Assembly: GCA_030065915.1 (NCBI GenBank)
Contig: JASJCQ010000027.1
Coordinates: forward strand, 1-44,247
Origin: Woeseiaceae bacterium
Lineage (GTDB): Bacteria; Pseudomonadota; Gammaproteobacteria; Steroidobacterales; Woeseiaceae
Length of the DNA stretch: 44,247 nucleotides
Direction of reading: 5' to 3'
A model generated the notes under the pieces. It was not told the DNA's origin. It was given only the letters and a program-made list of their open reading frames with translations, and did not search any database. Positions 33,331 through 41,061 of this stretch are shown piece by piece (the stretch's first letter is position 1; every line of letters starts with the position of its first letter). A program made the position numbers and the translations under genes.

Positions 33331-34993
33331 CCTGACAATCCGTGACTTCGCCATCGTCCACCAGATCGAAGTGGACTTCGGGCCCGGCATGACCGTACTG
33401 ACCGGCGAGACCGGTGCCGGCAAGTCGATACTGGTTGACGCACTGGGCCTCGTACTCGGCGAACGCGGCAGCGCACAGGCCGTCAGGCAGGGTGCGAAAC
33501 GCGCCGAATTCAGCGCCGAGTTCGACGTCTCCGACGAGCCGGCGGCGGCGGCCTGGCTCGAGGAACAGGCGATGGACGAAGACGACGGGTGTGTCGTGCG
33601 CCGCGTCATTACGGCGGAAGGCCGTTCGCGAGCTTTCGTTAACGGCAACCCAGTTTCCATGCAGCAGCTCAAGGGATTCGGCGACCTGCTGCTCGACATC
33701 CACGGCCAGCACTTCCACCAGTCGCTCGGCAAACGCTCCGTGCAGCGCGAGCTGCTCGATCACTACGGCGGACTGCTGGCCGAGCGTTCGGATGTCGAGC
33801 AGGCGTATGCCGAGCTCCGCTCCCTGACGGATCGGCTGGAGGCGCTTCGGACTCGTGCAAGCGATCGCGCGTCGCGCATCGAGCTCGTTGCGTTCCAACT
33901 CGAGGAACTCGAACGCCTCGACCTGGGCGATGGTGAGGTCGACGAGCTCGATACCGAGCGAAGAAAGCTGATGAACAGCGGCAAGCTGGCCGAGGGCATC
34001 GGCAGCGCAATGCAGCAATTGAGCGACGCCGAACCCAGCGCGGCTGCGATGCTGGCCGGAACACGCCGTGAACTGGAAAGCCTGGTCGAGTTCGATGACG
34101 GACTCGCCGAGCCGCTCGAGCTCGTCCAGAGCGCTGAGATCCAGGTCGCCGAGGCCTACGACAGCATCGCTCGGGCCAGCGATACGATCGAGTCGGATCC
34201 GGCCCGCCAGCGATGGGTCGAAGAGCGCATCGATGCGATCCAGGCGGTCGCTCGCAAGCATCGCGTCGAACCGTATCAGCTGATCGACCGTCGAGCGGAG
34301 CTTGCCAGTGAACACGAAGAACTCCTTCACGCGGACGAGATCGACCAGGAACTGGAGGCGTCGGTCGCCAGGGCCGACGCGGCATATCAGGACCTTGCGA
34401 AGTCCCTCTCGTCCAAGCGCGCGGCGGCGGCAAAGTCTTTCGCTAATGAAGTCACCGAAGCCATGGCCGGTCTCGGCATGCCGGGCGGCGTTTTCGAGAT
34501 CGAGATGGCCGACGCCGAGTCGCCCGCTCCGCATGGCATAGACAGTGTTGTGTTCCTGATCAGTGCGAACCCCGGCCAGAAGCCCATGTCGCTATCCAAA
34601 GTCGCATCCGGCGGTGAGCTCGCGCGCATGAGCCTCGCGATACAGGTCATCGCGAGCGATGGCAGCCCGATCCCGACGATGGTTTTCGACGAAGTCGACT
34701 CCGGTGTCGGTGGCGGCGTCGCCGAGATGGTCGGGCTGCGGCTCGCTGAACTCGGTGAAAAGCGCCAGGTCCTGTGCGTCACCCACCTGCCGCAGGTCGC
34801 GAGCCTCGCCCACCATCACCTGAGAGTCAGCAAGGTCAGTGACGGAAGTGCAACCCGGACCGGGATCTCGGAGCTCGGGCAGCAGGAACGCATCGAGGAA
34901 CTCGCCAGGATGCTCGGGGGCGTCGACATCACGAAGAAGACACTCGCGCATGCCTCCGAGATGCTCACCGAAGCCGCGCGCAAGCGGGCCTGA
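33320..34993 (+). CDS. recN: DNA repair protein RecN
   Basis: 557 aa SMC-like ATPase for double-strand-break repair. Walker A GETGAGKS is at 29-36, two coiled-coil arms occupy about 150-360, and the C-terminal signature LSKVASGGELARMSLAIQ plus Walker B TMVFDEVDSGVGG complete the ATPase. Translation starts at GTG 33320, 11 bp inside nadK. I see no LexA box because the gene is embedded in the nadK transcript. Confidence 0.97.
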   Translation: MLTSLTIRDFAIVHQIEVDFGPGMTVLTGETGAGKSILVDALGLVLGERGSAQAVRQGAKRAEFSAEFDVSDEPAAAAWLEEQAMDEDDGCVVRRVITAEGRSRAFVNGNPVSMQQLKGFGDLLLDIHGQHFHQSLGKRSVQRELLDHYGGLLAERSDVEQAYAELRSLTDRLEALRTRASDRASRIELVAFQLEELERLDLGDGEVDELDTERRKLMNSGKLAEGIGSAMQQLSDAEPSAAAMLAGTRRELESLVEFDDGLAEPLELVQSAEIQVAEAYDSIARASDTIESDPARQRWVEERIDAIQAVARKHRVEPYQLIDRRAELASEHEELLHADEIDQELEASVARADAAYQDLAKSLSSKRAAAAKSFANEVTEAMAGLGMPGGVFEIEMADAESPAPHGIDSVVFLISANPGQKPMSLSKVASGGELARMSLAIQVIASDGSPIPTMVFDEVDSGVGGGVAEMVGLRLAELGEKRQVLCVTHLPQVASLAHHHLRVSKVSDGSATRTGISELGQQERIEELARMLGGVDITKKTLAHASEMLTEAARKRA

Positions 34994-35040
34994 ATAAACT
35001 CGGCCTGATTTGCCTCCAGGCGCCGTTCGCGGCCGTCTGC

Positions 35041-35457
35041 TCAGTCGGAGTCGCTGTCCTTGCGTTGCACGTACAGGACGAGGCTGTGGTCCAGGAGCTC
35101 GTAGCCGTGTTTCTCGGCGATCTCGTGCTGGATGCGTTCAATCTCCTCACTGAAGAACTCGATGACTTCGCCTGAGTCGACGCAGACCATGTGATCGTGG
35201 TGCTCGCCGTCATCCAGTTCGAAGATCGAGTGCCCACCTTCGAAATTGTGGCGAGTGACGAGGCCCGCCGACTCGAACTGCGTCAGCACCCGGTATACCG
35301 TGGCGAGCCCAATCTCTTCCCCGGCGTCCAGCAGGACCTTGTAGATGTCCTCGGCGCTCATATGCCGCTGGTCGTCGCTCTCGAGGATCTCGAGGATCTT
35401 CAGTCTCGGGAGCGTGATCTTGAGTCCGGCTTTGCGAAGTTCCTGTCGCTGCTGCAT
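35041..35457 (-). CDS. fur: Ferric uptake regulator Fur
   Basis: 138 aa Fe(II)-dependent repressor. Winged helix (1-80) with LPRLKILEILES and ATVYRVLTQFE, then the dimer/metal domain with HHDHMVC (H86, H87, D88, H89). The second cysteine of the E. coli CxxC structural zinc pair is Ser (CVDS) and no C-terminal cysteines exist, as in Pseudomonas-type Fur. It is divergent from bamE and convergent with recN, the standard arrangement. Confidence 0.96.
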   Translation of the reverse strand: MQQRQELRKAGLKITLPRLKILEILESDDQRHMSAEDIYKVLLDAGEEIGLATVYRVLTQFESAGLVTRHNFEGGHSIFELDDGEHHDHMVCVDSGEVIEFFSEEIERIQHEIAEKHGYELLDHSLVLYVQRKDSDSD

Positions 35458-35602
35458 GTACGGTGTTCCTGACAGCCCAGACGGCTATCGTGATCGGGGG
35501 TGAGAAGGTATGATGCGCGCCTATTATGAACGAGAAGCCGCCCGCGCTCTAGCAGAGCGGCCCATCTGAACCATCGCGGCGGAATCAATCCAAGTAGTTA
35601 CT

Positions 35603-35932
35603 ATGCGCAAGACACTCATCATCCTGCTGACGGCAGTCACGTTGTTATCCACGTCCGGCTGCGTATTTCGTGCGAGCATTTCGCAGGGCAATATTGTCGA
35701 GCAGGAAGACCTGGACCAGCTCGCTGTCGGCATGACACAGAACCAGGTTCGATTCCTTCTGGGCACGCCTATGCTGTCCGACCCGTTTCATGCGGATCGC
35801 TGGGACTACGTGTATTACCTGAAGGTCGGGCGCCGCGACACGGCCGCCAAACGCTGGGTCTCGGTATTGTTCGACGACAATGGCCTCGTCAGCGAGATTC
35901 GCAAGGATCAGGAGCTGGATCCGGATCTTTAG
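35603..35932 (+). CDS. bamE: Outer membrane assembly lipoprotein BamE
   Basis: 109 aa. Lipoprotein signal (MRKTLIILLTAVTLLSTSGC) with the lipidated Cys at 20. The SmpA/OmlA core QGNIVEQEDLDQLAVGMTQ-NQVRFLLGTP and HADRWDYVYYL is highly characteristic. It is part of the BAM complex inserting beta-barrel proteins in the outer membrane, which confirms a Gram-negative host. Confidence 0.97.
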   Translation: MRKTLIILLTAVTLLSTSGCVFRASISQGNIVEQEDLDQLAVGMTQNQVRFLLGTPMLSDPFHADRWDYVYYLKVGRRDTAAKRWVSVLFDDNGLVSEIRKDQELDPDL

Positions 35933-35946
35933 CGATCAACCGGTCT

Positions 35947-35966
35947 GATGGCCGCTGGCGGTCATC
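35947..35966. terminator. Possible bidirectional hairpin between bamE and rnfH
   Basis: GATGGCCG-CTGG-CGGTCATC forms an 8-bp stem with one G-U in the 59-bp space between convergent genes. The following T-run is poor on both strands, so termination efficiency is doubtful. Confidence 0.35.
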
Positions 35967-35991
35967 GGATACCTTCTCACGAACACCCGCT

Positions 35992-36288
35992 CTAGCCGCG
36001 CATCGTCTTTCCGACCAGCGCGAGTTGTCGCCTCGCCTCCCTGGGATCCATCTTCAGCGGCCGATATACCTCGACGCGATCGCCGGCTTTCAGTCGATGC
36101 TCAGACGGCACGACCTTGCCCCATATGCCGAACTGGATCTCGCCATCTGAGATCTCCGGGAAGCGTTTCAGGATCTTCGACGCGTCGACCGCATCGGCGA
36201 CAGTGGCTCCGTCGTCTATCTCGACATCCAGCAGCAACTGCCGGTCACTCAGGCCGGCCACGACCTCGATTTTGATCCTGCTTGTCAT
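35992..36288 (-). CDS. rnfH: RnfH/RatB family ubiquitin-fold protein
   Basis: 98 aa, a ubiquitin/ThiS-like beta-grasp protein (IKIEVVAGLSDRQLLLDVEI, then GIWGKVVPSEHRLKAGDRVEVYRPL). Its function is unclear; E. coli RatB (RnfH) sits in the same position after ratA. It starts 9 bp after the ratA stop. It is not next to rnfABCDEG here. Confidence 0.93.
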   Translation of the reverse strand: MTSRIKIEVVAGLSDRQLLLDVEIDDGATVADAVDASKILKRFPEISDGEIQFGIWGKVVPSEHRLKAGDRVEVYRPLKMDPREARRQLALVGKTMRG

Positions 36289-36297
36289 GCGCCAGGC

Positions 36298-36732
36298 TCA
36301 GGGCCCATAGATGACGATGGCCCGCTCGGTGAAAGCGCGGACCATGGAGTTGCAGATATCTTCGAAGAAACGGCCCAGCAGTCGGTCGGTAATTGGGCTG
36401 TCGAAGTCGAACTCGATATTGAGCGAGACCTTACTGCCGGCGTCTTCGATAGCGTCGAACAGCCACTCACCCTCCAGCGAACTGAAGGGTCCATCGATCA
36501 GTTCCAGCGTGATCCGCTCGCCGTGCGTCATTACATTGCGCGTCTTGAAGCGTTTCTGGAGCGCCCCTTTGCTCATCAGGACGGATCCGATAACGACATC
36601 GCCTTCCCTGGAATGCAGGGTCGCATCGGCACACCACGGCAGAAACTTCGGGTAGCTTTCGACATCTTCGACCAGCCGGTACATCTGGTCGGCTGAGAAT
36701 GGGACCAACGCGCTTCGGTTGACCCTATGCAC
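36298..36732 (-). CDS. ratA: Ribosome association toxin RatA / coenzyme Q-binding START protein
   Basis: 144 aa SRPBCC (START-like) domain with the family blocks ADQMYRLVEDVESYPKFLPWC and FDFDSPITDRLLGRFFEDICNSMVRAF. The E. coli homologue blocks 70S assembly when overproduced, while the eukaryotic homologue Coq10 binds ubiquinone; the native role is likely in Q trafficking. GTG 36732 is preferred: GGTGA lies 6 nt upstream, whereas the TTG two codons earlier has no room for a ribosome site. Confidence 0.93.
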   Translation of the reverse strand: MHRVNRSALVPFSADQMYRLVEDVESYPKFLPWCADATLHSREGDVVIGSVLMSKGALQKRFKTRNVMTHGERITLELIDGPFSSLEGEWLFDAIEDAGSKVSLNIEFDFDSPITDRLLGRFFEDICNSMVRAFTERAIVIYGP

Positions 36733-36747
36733 AGACAATCACCGTGA

Positions 36748-38139
36748 TCAGGACAGGTCCGGCAGCAGGCCTACGGCTTTGAGGAACACGAACAGGATGC
36801 CGATCGGAGCGACGAAACGGGTCAGGAATCGCCAGAAACGATAGACCGTGCCCGCCCCGCCAAGCTCGTCCGCGGTTGAATTGCGGCACATGACCCATCC
36901 GGCGAAAACCGCGATGAAGAGACCGCCCAACGGCAACATGACATTGCTGGTCAGGTAATCAATGTTGTTGTAAATCGTTCCCTGCAGGAACGTGAACTCG
37001 GACAACACGTTGAATGACAGCACGGAACCCAGACCGAGGAACCAGATCAGACCGCCGACCATGACAGCCGCCTGTGCCCGGGTCCGGTTGAAGTGCTCGA
37101 CGATCCACGCCACAGCAGGCTCCATCAGGCCGATTGCCGAGGTCCAGGCAGCGAAAGCCAGCAAGACGAAGAACAGGGTCGAGAAAAACGCACCGGCCGG
37201 CATCTGACTGAGCGCCAGCGGCAGGGTCTGGAAGACGAGGCCCGGGCCGCCTGCCGGATCCAACGCGTTGGCAAACACCAGCGGGAAGATGATCAGACCG
37301 GCGAGTATGGCGATGCTGGTATCGGCAACCACGACAGCCGCCGACGCTCCGGAGATCGACGTTTCCTCAGGCAGGTAAGCGCCATAGGCCATGATCGCAC
37401 CCATACCGATAGACAAGGTAAAGAAAGCCTGGCCCATCGCGTCGAGCGCGCTGTCCCAGCTCAGCTTGCTGAAATCGGGTGTGAACATGAACTCGAGACC
37501 TGCTCCAAAACTTCCGGAAGCGATGGAGTAGCCCAGCAGAATGACCATAAGACCCAATAGAGCCGGCACCATGAATCGCACCGCCTGCTCGAGGCCGCGC
37601 TCGACACCGCGCGCCACGACAAAAATGGTGACAATCATGAATACGGTGTGACACAGCGTCACCCAGCGCCAGTCGCCGACAAACAGGTTGAATTGCGCGG
37701 CGACGGATTCACCGGTCGCGCCCGCGAATGCGCCGGTCAGGCTCTTAAGAACATAGGCCAACGTCCAGCCGGCAACGACGCTGTAGAACGACAGAATCAA
37801 GATGCCTGCGATGACACCCGCGAGGCCGATCCACTGCCAATGCCGACTGCTGCCCTCTTCCTCGCCGAGCAGTTTCATGGTCGCTACCGGGTTGCGGCGA
37901 CCGCGTCGGCCGATCAGGATCTCCGACATCATGACCGGCATGCCAACCAGAATTACGCAGGCCAGGTAAACCAGCACAAAGGCACCGCCGCCGTTTTCGC
38001 CTGCGACGTACGGGAACTTCCAGACGTTACCGAGGCCTACCGCGGAACCGGTGACCGCCAGGACAAAGGCCATTCGTGAAGACCAATGACCGTGCAGGGA
38101 TTTACGTTTTTTGGAGCCGTCAGCTTGGTTACTGAGCAT
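36748..38139 (-). CDS. Sodium:neurotransmitter symporter (SNF) family transporter
   Basis: 463 aa from ATG 38139 (MLSNQADGSKKRKSLHGHWSSR), with 11-12 TM helices. TM1 contains the Na+/substrate signature GSAVGLGNVWKFPYVAGENGGGAF, as in LeuT-type transporters. It is probably a Na+-coupled amino acid or related amine importer; the substrate cannot be read from sequence. It ends 15 bp before ratA, so it seems co-transcribed with ratA-rnfH, and it separates ratA from smpB, which are usually adjacent and divergent. Confidence 0.93.
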   Translation of the reverse strand: MLSNQADGSKKRKSLHGHWSSRMAFVLAVTGSAVGLGNVWKFPYVAGENGGGAFVLVYLACVILVGMPVMMSEILIGRRGRRNPVATMKLLGEEEGSSRHWQWIGLAGVIAGILILSFYSVVAGWTLAYVLKSLTGAFAGATGESVAAQFNLFVGDWRWVTLCHTVFMIVTIFVVARGVERGLEQAVRFMVPALLGLMVILLGYSIASGSFGAGLEFMFTPDFSKLSWDSALDAMGQAFFTLSIGMGAIMAYGAYLPEETSISGASAAVVVADTSIAILAGLIIFPLVFANALDPAGGPGLVFQTLPLALSQMPAGAFFSTLFFVLLAFAAWTSAIGLMEPAVAWIVEHFNRTRAQAAVMVGGLIWFLGLGSVLSFNVLSEFTFLQGTIYNNIDYLTSNVMLPLGGLFIAVFAGWVMCRNSTADELGGAGTVYRFWRFLTRFVAPIGILFVFLKAVGLLPDLS

Positions 38140-38289
38140 TGTTATTCTCGGTATGTGCGGTCGAATTCGCGATTCTCGTACAAATGAACCAACCAAACAA
38201 CAGCTTGCACGGCTGCGCCGCCCTTCATTCGTTAGAGCAAAGCCGTATAATCGCCGGCCGCTGTATTGTTCCGGGACACCATCCTGACT

Positions 38290-38754
38290 ATGGCCAAGAA
38301 GCCAGCCGACAACGTCATCGCGGTCAATCGCAAGGCCCGGCATGACTACTTCATCGAGGAAACCCTCGAGGCCGGCCTGTGCCTGGAAGGCTGGGAGGTC
38401 AAATCACTGCGAGCGGGCAAGGGCCAGATCACCGAGACGTATGTGCACGTCAAGAACGGTGAGGCCTGGCTGATCGGTGCCCACATCACACCGTTGATCA
38501 GCTCATCGACGCACATCAAACCGGACCCGACCCGCACCCGGAAACTGCTGCTGCACCGCCGGGAGCTGGACCGACTCGTAGGCGCCGTCGAGCGCAAGGG
38601 CTACACGTTGGTCGCCCTCGACCTGCACTGGAGCAAAGGCCGAGCCAAGCTCAACATCGGGCTGGCGAAGGGCAAGAAGCAGCACGACAAGCGAGCGGCA
38701 AAGAAAGACCAGGACTGGCAGCGGCAGAAAGCCAGGATATTGAAAAATACTTAA
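38290..38754 (+). CDS. smpB: SsrA-binding protein SmpB
   Basis: 154 aa from ATG 38290 ([21 protein letters not shown]). OB-fold protein with [22 protein letters not shown] and the C-terminal basic tail [21 protein letters not shown] that enters the decoding centre during trans-translation. It partners the tmRNA encoded 112 bp downstream. The longer frame to 38266 adds eight residues without family support. Confidence 0.98.
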   Translation: MAKKPADNVIAVNRKARHDYFIEETLEAGLCLEGWEVKSLRAGKGQITETYVHVKNGEAWLIGAHITPLISSSTHIKPDPTRTRKLLLHRRELDRLVGAVERKGYTLVALDLHWSKGRAKLNIGLAKGKKQHDKRAAKKDQDWQRQKARILKNT

Positions 38755-38827
38755 TATCAAACGTTTATAGAGATTATTAAAAGTAACTTATCACTACTGA
38801 TCCGCGACAGTTTGGGACGAAATCGCA

Positions 38828-38855
38828 TTGATTTACGCGCATCTGCCCTTACACT
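38828..38855 (+). promoter_or_regulatory. Sigma-70 promoter of ssrA
   Basis: TTGATT (38828-38833), a 16-bp spacer and TACACT (38850-38855) precede the mature tmRNA 5' end by 11 bp, leaving a short leader for RNase P. Confidence 0.5.
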
Positions 38856-38866
38856 GATACGAACAC

Positions 38867-39229
38867 GGGGGTGACATGGCTTCGACGTGGGTCACAAACC
38901 TCTGAGTGCATGCCGAGGAACAGATTACCTCGTTAAACCAGCTGTAAAACTTATAGTTGCCAACGACGACAACTACGCATTAGCTGCTTAAAAACCAGTT
39001 TTTAATGCCCTCCAACCATTGGTGCCTGTGCTGGTGGAACCTGGGGGTCGCTTACACAGGATCGCGTTTGAGGCGAGTCTGAGGTCTTAAACGTAAAATC
39101 CTAATCGGACTGGCTGTCGGCTTACCCTGCCCGTCGGGTTGCCGGCAGTAAGATCAAAGACGGTATAAGCATGTAGACCTCGGAGCGGCGGACTGGCGGA
39201 CGCGAGTTCGATTCTCGCCACCTCCACCA
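38867..39229 (+). ncRNA. ssrA: Transfer-messenger RNA (tmRNA)
   Basis: 363 nt. The 5' end GGGGGTGACATGGCTTCGACG pairs with the 3' end CACCTCC before the encoded ACCA (39226-39229), forming the alanyl-tRNA-like acceptor. The T-arm is GCGAGTTCGATTCTCGC. The resume codon is GCC 38959 and the reading frame to TAA 38991 encodes ANDDNYALAA, a normal proteolysis tag recognised by ClpXP. Pseudoknot segments follow. It rescues ribosomes stalled on non-stop mRNA together with SmpB. Confidence 0.98.
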
Positions 39230-39233
39230 ACAA

Positions 39234-39266
39234 ACAAGGGTCGCCTTTAGGCGGCCCTTTTTTGTT
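39234..39266 (+). terminator. Intrinsic terminator of ssrA
   Basis: GGGTCGCC-TTTA-GGCGGCCC (one G-U) followed by six T, starting 9 nt after the mature 3' end of tmRNA. Confidence 0.88.
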
Positions 39267-39323
39267 GGGGTGGCGAGAATCGAACGAGCGTAGCGACAAA
39301 TCGGCGTCAGCCGATTTGGACGC

Positions 39324-39386
39324 CGCAGCGCAGCGAAGGCGCCCCGCAGGGGTGAGCGCCTCTAGGCGCGAATCAATTCGATTCCC
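39324..39386. repeat. Two-part direct repeat, copy 1
   Basis: Part A (39324-39343) is identical over 20 bp to 39443-39462. Part B (39349-39386) matches 39515-39551 except for a 4-5 nt loop. Part B contains the inverted repeat GAATC-AATTC-GATTC and a GCGCC/GGCGC hairpin. Confidence 0.75.
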
Positions 39387-39442
39387 ATCCGGCTAGACTG
39401 AAATTATCGAGGCTACGGCACTACTCACTCAACATCGAACCG

Positions 39443-39551
39443 CGCAGCGCAGCGAAGGCGCCCTACCCAGTAGCTTCAAAGTCAGCATCCGTTACTGCGC
39501 ACTTCTTAGAACACGGGGTGAGCGCCACCGGCGCGAATCAATTCGATTCCC
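39443..39551. repeat. Two-part direct repeat, copy 2
   Basis: Same parts A (39443-39462) and B (39515-39551) as copy 1, but separated by 52 bp rather than 5 bp. Either copy 2 holds an insertion or copy 1 a deletion. Confidence 0.75.
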
Positions 39552-39667
39552 CAACGACAAGACCTACCCGATCGAAACTGACGCACAACTGATCCAAATC
39601 ATCTGCGTCTTTCCTTTGACACCGCAGGCGCATAACCTCACACAGCAGCCATATCCGGAAGCGACGC

Positions 39668-40150
39668 ATGAAACCCACCGCAGACCTCTACGACGACCAC
39701 AAATCTCTGGCAAAAACCTGCTCAACCCAATTCCAAGACTTCGGCGGCAAAACCAGCTTCTTCGGCCCCATCCGAACCGTACGCTGCTACCGCGACAACC
39801 AGCTCTTCCGCGCCCTGCTCGACGAACCCGGCCATGGAGCCGTTGTAGTCGTCGACGGCGGTGGTTCCACCGAATCAGCATTAATGGGTGACATCATTGC
39901 CGCAAAGGGCGCAAAAAACGGCTGGGCCGGTGTCGTTATCCTGGGCGCCATCCGCGACTCCGCCGCGGTCGGCGAAATCGACTTTGGCGTGAAGGCGCTC
40001 GGCGTCAACCCAGCGAAGAGCGCCAAGCTGGGCGAAGGCGCAGTTGATGAGACGGTGAGCTTTGGCGGCGTCGACTTCGAGCCCGGGCACTGGATCTACT
40101 GCGATGAGGATGGCGTGCTGGTTTCGCAAGACGAGCTGGACGTCTCCTGA
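39668..40150 (+). CDS. rraA: RraA family protein (RNase E regulator or aldolase-like)
   Basis: 160 aa, same length as E. coli RraA (161), with the conserved FGGKTSFFGPIRTVRC and VVVVDGGGSTESALMGD blocks. RraA binds RNase E and dampens its activity. However, this copy keeps D-X20-R-D (Asp in MGDII, Arg-Asp in GAIRD), the metal-ligand pattern of HMG/CHA aldolases, where E. coli RraA has Ala and Gln. The function could therefore be regulatory, oxaloacetate decarboxylase/aldolase-like, or both. A GGAAG site lies about 8 nt upstream. Confidence 0.88.
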   Translation: MKPTADLYDDHKSLAKTCSTQFQDFGGKTSFFGPIRTVRCYRDNQLFRALLDEPGHGAVVVVDGGGSTESALMGDIIAAKGAKNGWAGVVILGAIRDSAAVGEIDFGVKALGVNPAKSAKLGEGAVDETVSFGGVDFEPGHWIYCDEDGVLVSQDELDVS

Positions 40151-40288
40151 ACCATCACCCGGGCACGAGGACATATGCCAACGTAGGGGAAAATCACGAC
40201 AGCCTTCGCGGCCGTTGTCGACCTAAAATGGGTCCGTCCTGGAGATCTTTGGATGTCCAGGCAAAGCCAGCGAGGGAGAAATGTCCTG

Positions 40289-40873
40289 ATGACGAAGAGA
40301 GTCCTTATCCTCTGCTCGACCATCGACGGTCACACCCGTCAGATTTGTGAACGGCTGGCCCGGAACTTCAGCGCGGCCGGCCTCTCGGCGACGATCGAGG
40401 ACCTGACGCCCTCGTCAACGATCGATCCTCCGCGCTTCGATGCCATGGTCATCGGCGCCAGCATCCGCTACGGCAAGCATCGCCAGGAGGTCACAGACTT
40501 CATCGAGCAGCACCGCGAGTATCTCGAATCGACGCCCAGCGCCTTCTTCTCGGTCAACGCCGTCGCGAGGAAACCGGAGAAACGGGCGCCGAATACCAAC
40601 CCGTACGTCCGGAAATTCCTCGGCACGATATCGTGGCATCCGCCGCTGGTTGGCATCTTCGGCGGCAAGATCGACTATCCGAAATACGGCACTTTCGACA
40701 AGAACATGATTCGACTAATCATGTGGATTACGAAAGGTCCGACCGATGTGAACCAGACCTTCGAGTTCACGGACTGGGATGCCGTAGACGCTTTCGGCAA
40801 GAACGTCAGTCAGTCGGTCAAGGGCCCGCTCCCTGCAGCATCGGGCCATATGGTTACCGCGAGAGTTGCGTAA
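40289..40873 (+). CDS. hemG: Menaquinone-dependent protoporphyrinogen IX dehydrogenase
   Basis: 194 aa flavodoxin-fold enzyme, oxidising protoporphyrinogen IX to protoporphyrin IX in haem synthesis and passing electrons to the quinone pool. The FMN loop ILCSTIDGHTRQICERL and the HemG blocks VIGASIRYGKHRQE, PSAFFSVNAVARKPEKR and DWDAVDAFGKNV match E. coli HemG closely. ATG 40289 is preferred, with GGGAG 10 nt upstream; an upstream in-frame ATG at 40253 adds 12 residues without family match. Membrane-associated. Confidence 0.94.
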   Translation: MTKRVLILCSTIDGHTRQICERLARNFSAAGLSATIEDLTPSSTIDPPRFDAMVIGASIRYGKHRQEVTDFIEQHREYLESTPSAFFSVNAVARKPEKRAPNTNPYVRKFLGTISWHPPLVGIFGGKIDYPKYGTFDKNMIRLIMWITKGPTDVNQTFEFTDWDAVDAFGKNVSQSVKGPLPAASGHMVTARVA

Positions 40874-41061
40874 CTTCATCGGCAGCTAGCTGCATCTATT
40901 CTCGCGCCCTCGACGAATAACATGATCCGTAGCGGCCTGTTGGTCGCCTTTTTGCTAACGTCCCCCAAGAAGGCGGTGGCAGACGGAGTTCGATTCGTTG
41001 CAGCGAATGCGCAAGTTAAGACAGGCAGCGCACTTCGTTGCCAGCTCGATTGGAGAATGCG

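Larger units (their letters stand above)
39267..39667. other. Gene-free repeat region behind ssrA
   Basis: No open frame with coding features. The region holds an inverted 17-bp copy of the tmRNA T-arm (39270-39286), a perfect 9-bp hairpin CAAATCGGC-GTCA-GCCGATTTG (39297-39318) and two copies of a two-part direct repeat. The tmRNA 3' end is a well-known integration site, so this may be the scar of lost elements; that is inference. Confidence 0.6.

Noticed and set aside
33323..34534. 403-residue open frame antisense to recN
   Set aside because: recN is complete with all motifs on the plus strand; the antisense frame has no family features.
36298..36732. ratA-rnfH as an active toxin-antitoxin module
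   Set aside because: Despite the RatA/RatB names, these are widespread conserved neighbours of bamE and smpB; nothing here indicates a mobile or addiction module.
39087..39299. Open frame on the minus strand across the tmRNA 3' half, giving a peptide with VARIELASASPP
   Set aside because: This peptide is the antisense of the tmRNA tRNA-like domain, a well-known spurious annotation; the tmRNA explains the sequence fully.
39267..39667. CRISPR array or active integrative element behind ssrA
   Set aside because: Only two repeat copies with unequal spacing, and no integrase or cas gene in the window.
40882..40893. 12-bp palindrome GCAGCTAGCTGC after hemG
   Set aside because: Short, no T-run and no partner element; a chance palindrome of this size is not rare in a 44-kb window.
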